Shown here piece by piece: positions 35,185 through 64,000 of a DNA stretch of 64,000 nucleotides. Numbering within the stretch: position 1 is the first letter of the stretch; every line of letters begins with the position of its first letter. The position numbers were made by a program, and so were the translations under genes. The DNA is from Cladopsammia gracilis. Its lineage: Eukaryota > Cnidaria > Anthozoa > Scleractinia > Dendrophylliidae. The DNA lies in NCBI GenBank assembly GCA_022457155.1, contig JAJGOT010000200.1:744001-808000 (forward strand), given 5' to 3'. The notes below the pieces were generated by a model, which was not told where the DNA came from, ran no database searches, and saw nothing but the letters and a program-made list of their open reading frames with translations.

Positions 35185-36254
35185 TTAAAATCCTCCATAA
35201 CTATATTTTCCTTTTGCCGAGTTTCAGCTTCTAAGCTGCAACCTTTCTCGCATAATGCCCTAGCGAATGACATATACCCACAACCTAACAAAACTATGTT
35301 CCTTTATGAGAGGCTGCACTTCAGAAGGTTGAGCTTTGAACGTGAACAGTTATGATTAATGAGCGATCGAAAACATGCCTCTGCACGTGCGTTTTACTAT
35401 ACCTTTTGGTACATTTCTTTGCCGTTTCGTCAAATTATAGTTTTTGTGGATAACGTAAACGGACACGACGGTTAATTTTTCTTGCTCTATTTAAAATTGA
35501 AACTCGTCCCTTCCAATTCAACAGTTTGCCTATACGAGGGAGTTAAAAATATGCTTTTAAGTTTAAATAGCTTTATGAGTGGAAACGACAACCAACGACA
35601 TCGCAATAACTCGTAAGCCACAAAACCGTCTAAAATGGACACGATTTGCGCCCAAATTGCATAAAAGACACAGCGAAAACCCAATGTTGAGGTAAGTGAA
35701 GTTTATTTCTACATTAATAGCCTTATTTTAGCATTTTAAAGACTAAAGTGAATTTCCCATACAAAGTCTATATATCGTGCGTTGCCTAATATCAAAGAAC
35801 CATCACATCACTGAGCTTGGGCTGCCTCTGGAATCATTATTTCAAATTATTTTTATTACTATTTCAAATTATTCTGTATGTGAAATCATACTATTGTCTA
35901 GCTATGGTGATTCATTGCCCCATTTTAATATTACTTTCACTTTCGAGAATCTGAGTAAACTCTGAGTTGATTTTAAAAATGAAAGGAAAAGAAATAAGAG
36001 TAAGTTTAATGAATCAGTGAGTTAATTATGCAATTTTAATTCTAGACCTGTTCCTACAAATTTAATCACAAGCGCGTACAACAATGACAGAATCTATGAT
36101 TAAACCCTTAATATCGAAACTAGTTTTTGGAAAAAAACCCAACCTTTTGACATTGAACTCAAGAACTATACAGGAAGCGAGTTACTTTTCTAAGAACGTC
36201 TAATTGTCCTTCACACAGCACGAGCTGATATCAGTAAAAGGGTAGGCATTTAGT

Positions 36255-36917
36255 TCACAGTTCATCTCGTCCAACTCCCACGGCAGGGTATTCTTTCTTA
36301 AATCCTTTGAGAGCCTTCATACGGTAGAAGTCAAAGATATGTTCCTTTTCTTTCTCCGACAGGTTGCGTTCTTCAAAGCGGACAACGGTATGGGATCCAT
36401 AAGTAATGAACAAAAACTTCTTTCTGCGTCGTTCCTCGATTTTCCTTGGTGACAACTTAAACTCCAAGTAAAAGAAAGCGTAAGCTAAATCGATGGTGGA
36501 ATCTTCACGTTTCACAGTCACGGTTCTGCCATAAAGAACTTTTCCAGGGGCACCTTTTTCGAATTTAAATTCTCGGACAACTTCTCTATTTACTTCGCCA
36601 TACTGGCCATCCAAGATCGACCCTTGTATATCGGCTGGGATTTGGTGTCGTGTCGCGATTCTGTTGACAACTGTTTCAAAGTCTGTTATTTTGATCTTTG
36701 TGAGAATCTTGCAAGAAATTTTCTCTTCGTATTTGTCGAAAGTTAATCCTCTTACGAGCTCTTCGGCGGCCGTCAGATCTGTTTCTGTGATGTCCTCTGA
36801 AGTGAAAGAATCCAATAAGAGTTTACCAACACTTACAGCAGTACTCCATGAACAACTGCTCTGCTTCACCGAGAAGTGTAATAGAACAAGGAACAGCAAC
36901 AAAGTCTTGACGGACAT
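36255..36917 (-). CDS. Secreted uncharacterised protein, 220 aa (duplicate B)
   Basis: Near-identical to the gene at 27012-27674; visible differences are Asn to His in the G-S-x-T-V-V-R-F segment and Leu to Val in the G-V-G-R-D-E-L tail region. Same signal peptide and the same start choice (ATG 36917). Flanking promoter sequence is also conserved, so both copies may be expressed. Family not recognised. Confidence 0.75.
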   Translation of the reverse strand: MSVKTLLLFLVLLHFSVKQSSCSWSTAVSVGKLLLDSFTSEDITETDLTAAEELVRGLTFDKYEEKISCKILTKIKITDFETVVNRIATRHQIPADIQGSILDGQYGEVNREVVREFKFEKGAPGKVLYGRTVTVKREDSTIDLAYAFFYLEFKLSPRKIEERRRKKFLFITYGSHTVVRFEERNLSEKEKEHIFDFYRMKALKGFKKEYPAVGVGRDEL

Positions 36918-37481
36918 TTTGTGGTGGAACGGTTTAGCTTCTGTAGATCTCTGAACAGCAGTTGCGACGCGTAACTTACTGTATAAATGTGGTCTGTTGC
37001 AAAGCACATGTGCTATATGACTCCGTTTACTGTCCGTGTCGGTCTCTTATTGGTTCAGCAAGAGAGCTGCTAGCCGGCCAAACGGGAAGTAACAGATTTA
37101 GCAGTATCCATTCGGCGGTTTACGTCATCCTGTTTAGAACCGGAGTCTTTCAATTTCGCGTTACGTTATCCAATCTTGACACCACCTTTCACCTGTTTTC
37201 TCAGAAATCAAATTTAACATTTTTGTCCCGGAAGTGAGCTTTGTTGCAGCGTTAACCGGAGCTGCATTTTCGTTCGGTAACGCCGGCGCAGTTCACGTTG
37301 GAGCCAGCTTTTGACATACGCGGCCGTCAAGAAGCAACAGATAGACATCATTTAATGAGGTATGAACTCTTTAATGGCTGTTTATTCTTGGCTCAGCACA
37401 CGAGTTGTAAATCCGGCTCTGAGTTTCTTTTTCGTGTCACATTTGCGCATGCAAATTTACGCACGCATATTTTCTTTCTCG

Positions 37482-37553
37482 ACCCCAGAGCTCACGGTCT
37501 TTTTTTGTTTGCGCAAAAAGAGAAGAGCTCTGGGGTCGAGAATGGCATATTTT
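37482..37553. mobile_element. Small foldback insertion only in copy B
   Basis: CTCGACCCCAGAGCTC and GAGCTCTGGGGTCGAG form 16-bp perfect arms. CATATTTT flanks it on both sides (8 bp), and copy A has one CATATTTT and no insert: an hAT-like MITE of about 70 bp. Confidence 0.85.
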
Positions 37554-38755
37554 AGTTTATGTCGACGACTATATGTAGCTTTCAGCCATGAAATACATAC
37601 CGTAAAATCTCTCCGTGTGTTGACTTGAGAAGCAAAATAAAGAACTACAGCGTACAATTGCACGTTTTCAAGACAATGCAAGGCGTTCATGGATGGATAG
37701 GACCGTTTGATATTGTGTTCGCCGCTTATTCCTGTGGGAGTTTTGTTCCGGCAAGTTTTGTGTTTTATATAACTTCAGTTTGCTTAGCGATCGAGCTTTG
37801 AAGTGTCGGCTACTGAATGTAGTGTAGTCTTACTTTTAAACCCGTGTATACGCGCAAGCGTAATGAAAGGGTTATCGGTAACGGTGGCTAAATAAAATTC
37901 ACTCACTCACTCACTCACTCACTCACTCACTCGTTCCTTCCATCAGCTGTAAACTTTAATAGTGAGTAATGCTTTGTTACGAATACGTTTCGCAACAAGA
38001 ACAACCTGAATCCAGCGATAACAATAATTAATTTTGATGTAAACGAATATAGACAACAATAAGCTTTAAGATGTTTCGCATTTGGATTTTTCAACCGAGA
38101 CACGCGTTTTGATGCGTATCTACCTTAAAATAATAAAATTTAGTCTAAATTGGGCATGTGTTCCTCGATAGTGTAGTGGATTGAGGTTGTGGCTTATGAT
38201 GGCTTAGTCCCGGAAGGCCCGAGTTCAAGTCACGCTCAAGTCTTTTCTTTCCTTTTATTTTTTCTTCCTGTTTTTTTCTTTCTTCGGACTCAGGACATTA
38301 TGAAAGTGATGTACCGTTTCTTTCTGCGTTCCTCAAAAGTCCTTACGTTTAATTTTTAAAAAGAATATCGAACCGTGTCAGTGTGAAAACGTAAGTTAGG
38401 CTTACGGCAATATTGCGTTATGCGTTAGCATTTCTTCTACGCGGGTTGGCTCTTACGAGCATTTGATAAGGCATAATTTTAAGCTTATGTTTCTCCGTAA
38501 AAGCACTCAAAACACTCGGGAATCAATGTTGCAATGAGTTAAAGGCGCCACGAGTTCAAGCTATGTACAGCTTCTTGTTATTTATAATTTTGATATTTTA
38601 TCAAACTCACGATGAAATTCCATACAAATCCTTATATTTTTGCAATTGAGGACTATGGTGTGGCTTGATGGGATGTTTCCTTGCCGTTGAGTACTAGGTG
38701 GCTTGATGCGATGTTTCGAAAGCACCAAAAGCATGCTTCTTTCGGTTTCTTCTAG

Positions 38756-38967
38756 TCTGTTCCAGGCGTTCAGATAGTGGGGAAAGCGCGAATAGTTGGG
38801 GAAGGCGCGAAGAAAAGCGAGCGAAAAAATTGCGGGGAGGCGAGGCGAGGGAACTTTCTTTCGCTTCCTCTCCCCAGCCTCCTCGCAATTTTTTCGCTCG
38901 CTTTTCTTCGCGCCTTCCCCAACTATTCGCGCTTTCCCCACTATCTGAACGCCTGGAACAGGCTAGG
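38756..38967. mobile_element. Foldback MITE with ~90-bp arms (copy B)
   Basis: Counterpart of 29440-29651 with a few substitutions. Confidence 0.88.
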
Positions 38968-39837
38968 TTTCTTCCATTTCTAGCGTACAGCTAAGGAAGG
39001 CCAGGCAATCCAACACGAAAGACGCTGCCTTGTGGCAGGATGACGTAAACCGTGGAATGTGATACTGTAGCCTGCGTAGCAGGCGTCGGGGAGGGGGGAA
39101 CTGGAGAGAGAAGGGGAAGGTTCCTTCTCTTTCCCCTCCTTTTTTTTTCGCGCCCCCCAGCCCCCTCTCTCCCTCCCCGTTTACCCCTGCCACGCAGATA
39201 CTGTTGAGCTTGTACCTTTTTGGCAAGTAATCATAATCGAACTAAATCGTTCGATATTGTTCGATTATGTTCGGATAACCTGTGATCAGGCGCTGTTTTT
39301 TTTAATTTTCTCCCTCTCGCCGGGAGGCCTATCTAGAGCTCCTATCTAGTTGTTTAAATCTTAAAGAGGCTCGACTCAGTTTTCTTTTCGCCGTGGGGTG
39401 TATGTTTTTAAATCAAAATTTCGCAGGGAAGACATGCTTCGATTGCTTTCATACTTCACCAAGTTTATGAAATGTGATCAAAGTTTTATGTGCCACTGGT
39501 TTCTATGCAACAGCGGTTACTATAGCAACGCCAGTTTATTGCCCTTTGTTTTTTTAACAATGTCATTTTTCTCAAAATATGGTCAGACACTTCATAACGA
39601 AACTTTTAAATTTTGTAGTACTTACGTATCAATAGCTGTCGGCGAAGTTTCAAGAAAATTTACAAGACGGTTTTTGAGTAAATCCACTGAAAACATTTTA
39701 GGCAAAACAGTAATAAGGTCTAATAAAGCAAATAATTTGTATAAAGCAAAATATTTCCAAAATGCCGCAGTCGTTAAAATAATAAACTATAAAAGCATGG
39801 ACCGATACAACGTAGATACAAATTTAAAAGGTGTACT

Positions 39838-39925
39838 ATATTTCGGCTGGCCAAACCAGCCTTCTTCAGGTAACCTAAAGAAGGCTGGTTTGGCCAGCCG
39901 AAATATAGTACACCTTTTAAATTTG
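39838..39925. repeat. Head-to-head pair of hammerhead-like units (palindrome)
   Basis: GGTGTACTATATTTCGGCTG at the left is mirrored at the right end; the centre is AGGTAACCT. The two arms are the 30516-30544 motif in opposite orientations. Copy A has one arm only, so the second arose by inversion or insertion after the duplication, or was lost from A. Confidence 0.75.
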
Positions 39926-39940
39926 TATCTACGTTGTATC

Positions 39941-40669
39941 TGTCCTTGCTTTTATAGTTTATTTCATTTGTTAAACCGATCAGATCTCTATTGATCCAAC
40001 GTATTCCAGCAGGATTGTCGTCCACGGTTACGTGCTTGAACTTCTCGTTAAAATAATGATTGCAAAGTTAGAACAATCATTATTCTGGCTGTCCGAACAC
40101 TAACATTGTTCTTTTTCAACAAAAATGCTGATTTCCCAGAATTCCTTTCAGACTGTCAGTGTTCTAAATTCACTATTAATCGTGAATTCAAAGCAATTTG
40201 ACAATTCAGGGTAATGGTGAATTCAGAGATGAGAACGGGTTGGATACGAAGACAATTTTCGTCCCCAGAGCCGCTTGACCCTTTTTACCGCCTGAGGACC
40301 CTCGTACTCAGGCTCCGGGGCTCCGGGGGGAGGAGAATGGGAATTGAACGACACGAGATTGGTGACTAGCGTCCAGTCTGTTTCTGTCTGAATTCTTTTC
40401 TTTTGTCCAAAATATTTCAATATGGATTTTAGTATCTATTACACCTGTACACCATTTTGTGAATTAATAGGAAATTTTACATTTCTTGATATAAATAGAT
40501 AAAGTATGGAGGAATGTCAGGGGAGGGGGCGGGGGGGGGGGGGACTTTATAATCTGTACTTGTACCCCCATAATCACCATTCGTCCTGTTGATACTGCGT
40601 TTTTGCTGCGTTTTTGAAGATGGGATAAGGAATATATACTATAAGGTGTTTGAATTTCATCGAAGCTAG
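39941..40669. other. Upstream flank of cystathionine gamma-lyase
   Basis: No gene seen. It contains a small GC-rich repeat (40258-40330, GAGGACCCTCGTACTCAGGC), a poly-G tract at about 40517-40542, and A+T-rich sequence. The promoter of the downstream gene should lie in the last ~200 bp; no clear TATA box could be chosen. Confidence 0.5.
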
Positions 40670-62918
<22,249 letters not shown>

Positions 62919-63197
62919 GGGGTGAGTGGAATAAAGCCCCAAGTGAATTCTGATCAACTGCTAGATTCTCCTGACAGTCTGTCTTGTACAGTGTTTATGC
63001 TCATGTAACAAAGGGAGAATTTGGCTATAGATAAGGAGTCACTTAGGGCCTTATCCCAAACTGAAATAAGGCCCTAAGTGACCCCTGATCTGAAACCAAA
63101 TTCTTCCTTTGTTACATGAGCATATACAAGACAAACTGGAAGGAGAATCTAACATTTGATCAGAAGTCACTTAGGAATTTATTCCACTCACCCCTTC
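62919..63197. mobile_element. Long foldback MITE with ~120-bp imperfect arms
   Basis: GGGGTGAGTGGAATAAA and TGCTCATGTAACAAAGG at the left are mirrored by CCTTTGTTACATGAGCA and a near-complement of the outer arm ending ATTCCACTCACCCC at the right; the inner arms AGTCACTTAGGGCCTTAT and ATAAGGCCCTAAGTGAC close a ~13-nt loop. Confidence 0.9.
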
Positions 63198-64000
63198 GAT
63201 TATATTTCCTTTTATGTTGATCTGCTCTTGTATTTGATTCAATAATGGTAGCAAGTCTTGTTAGTTTTACTTCACCAAACATTAAAATGGCCCCACCCTG
63301 GAGCTTGGGCAGTAGAGGTCAAGTTAATGCCCCACTTATGCTTGGCTTCCCATCCTCTGCGATTGTTATAAATGTGCTATGGAGACACAGGATATAGGGT
63401 AACAAAATCATCTTGCCAAAAATATAGAGGGACAAGGGGAGGGGGTCGGGGAGAAAGGGGGTTTATAGCCGAATTCATTAATCCGCAAAAATGTTTTGAA
63501 TCCGAATCCTCAGATTATTTGTGAATTAGTTTTGAGATGTAATAAAAAATCTTCTGACTTGAATCATTGGAAATGCCTTGTGTACATGTACTAAGGGATT
63601 ATTAAATTTTGTTTTTAGGGAAAAGGTCTTCTTAAGTTTCCCGTGCATTGCAAGTCAAGCCGTCAACAAAATATTTTTTATATATTAAGCAACAGCATAG
63701 TTTGATTGCACATGTACGTAATCTCTGTCGTGATGAAATTGAGAAAAACAGGTCTGTTACGGATTAAGATCCAAGATACAAACGCAAAAAGCACAAATCT
63801 ATGGGTCCAAAAATGGGATTCATCAGTAATCTGCAAGTAGGATCCACAAATCTGTTAAATTTTTTCTCTGAATTCAAAATAGGGGCTACATGTAAATTAT
63901 TTACAAAACCTATATTCACAACCCCTTGTGAAAAGATGGAGTGGGAACCCACTAGAAAAAGCATTTGCGAGATAAATAAGGAAGGAGAGACACTGTTGTT
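63198..64000. other. Intronic sequence, nothing recognised
   Basis: AT-rich, with a GAGGGGGTCGGGGAGAAAGGGGG purine tract near 63437. No exon of CTH could be identified before the window ends. Confidence 0.5.

Larger units (their letters stand above)
33213..39874. repeat. Segmental duplication, copy B (~6.7 kb)
   Basis: Same-orientation counterpart of 22878-30545. Differences are mostly small indels and substitutions plus one foldback insertion (37482-37553) and the absence of the two copy-A insertions. The remaining intergenic sequence holds a (CACT)n run near 37900 and no additional gene. Confidence 0.92.

Overview
The window is eukaryotic nuclear DNA from an invertebrate animal, most likely an anthozoan cnidarian (coral or anemone). 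The evidence is a spliced animal cystathionine gamma-lyase gene with long AT-rich introns, many foldback MITEs and satellites, Penelope-, LINE- and BEL/Pao-type debris, and a Maverick/Polinton of the kind common in cnidarian genomes. The species assignment is an inference.

Region 1 (1-19491) is a nearly complete Polinton/Maverick (adintovirus-like) element bounded by inverted repeats (1-89 and 19098-19185). A compact minus-strand late block reads, in transcription order: PPxY-bearing structural protein, penton-like minor capsid protein, basic protein, double-jelly-roll major capsid protein, pVI/core-like protein, adenain-type protease, a 50-aa zinc-ribbon ORF, a phospholipase A2-like domain, and a DDE integrase with chromodomain. 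Divergently, on the plus strand, lie the packaging ATPase, a fiber-like protein and a membrane protein. An early/replication block follows: two HTH proteins, an OB-like acidic-tail protein, small ORFs, and a protein-primed-type DNA polymerase B with SAP, C2H2 and EndoVII-like zinc modules. A VLTF3-like gene sits at the left end. The virion genes are open; PolB carries a 1-nt frame break just before motif C.

The most striking observation is at the end of the late block. Zinc ribbon, PLA2-like domain and integrase occupy successive -1 frames, and neither downstream domain has a well-placed ATG. Each junction has a textbook -1 ribosomal frameshift signal: GGGAAAC, 7-nt spacer and a perfect 8-bp hairpin at 3090-3122; then AAAAAAC, 6-nt spacer and an H-type pseudoknot (10-bp and 9-bp stems) at 2411-2478. 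This resembles a betaretroviral gag-pro-pol tandem frameshift, here joining a putative membrane-entry enzyme to an integrase. A weaker third candidate lies between the core-like protein and the protease.

Region 2 (19492-40669) is intergenic repeat DNA: a ~54-bp satellite interrupted by a LINE fragment, a Penelope-like remnant with a hammerhead-like core, and a ~7-kb direct segmental duplication (about 22878-30545 and 33213-39874). Each copy carries an intact single-exon gene for a secreted ~220-aa protein. Insertions present in only one copy reveal individual transposons with target-site duplications.

Region 3 (40670-64000) is the 5' part of cystathionine gamma-lyase: nine exons ending at 61571, with the rest beyond the window. 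Intron 8 is ~14.9 kb and nearly filled by a 14.3-kb inverted-repeat-bounded composite (46916-61226) containing satellites, a decayed BEL/Pao retrotransposon and a 5S-like sequence. All calls were made by reading the sequence; no database search was possible.
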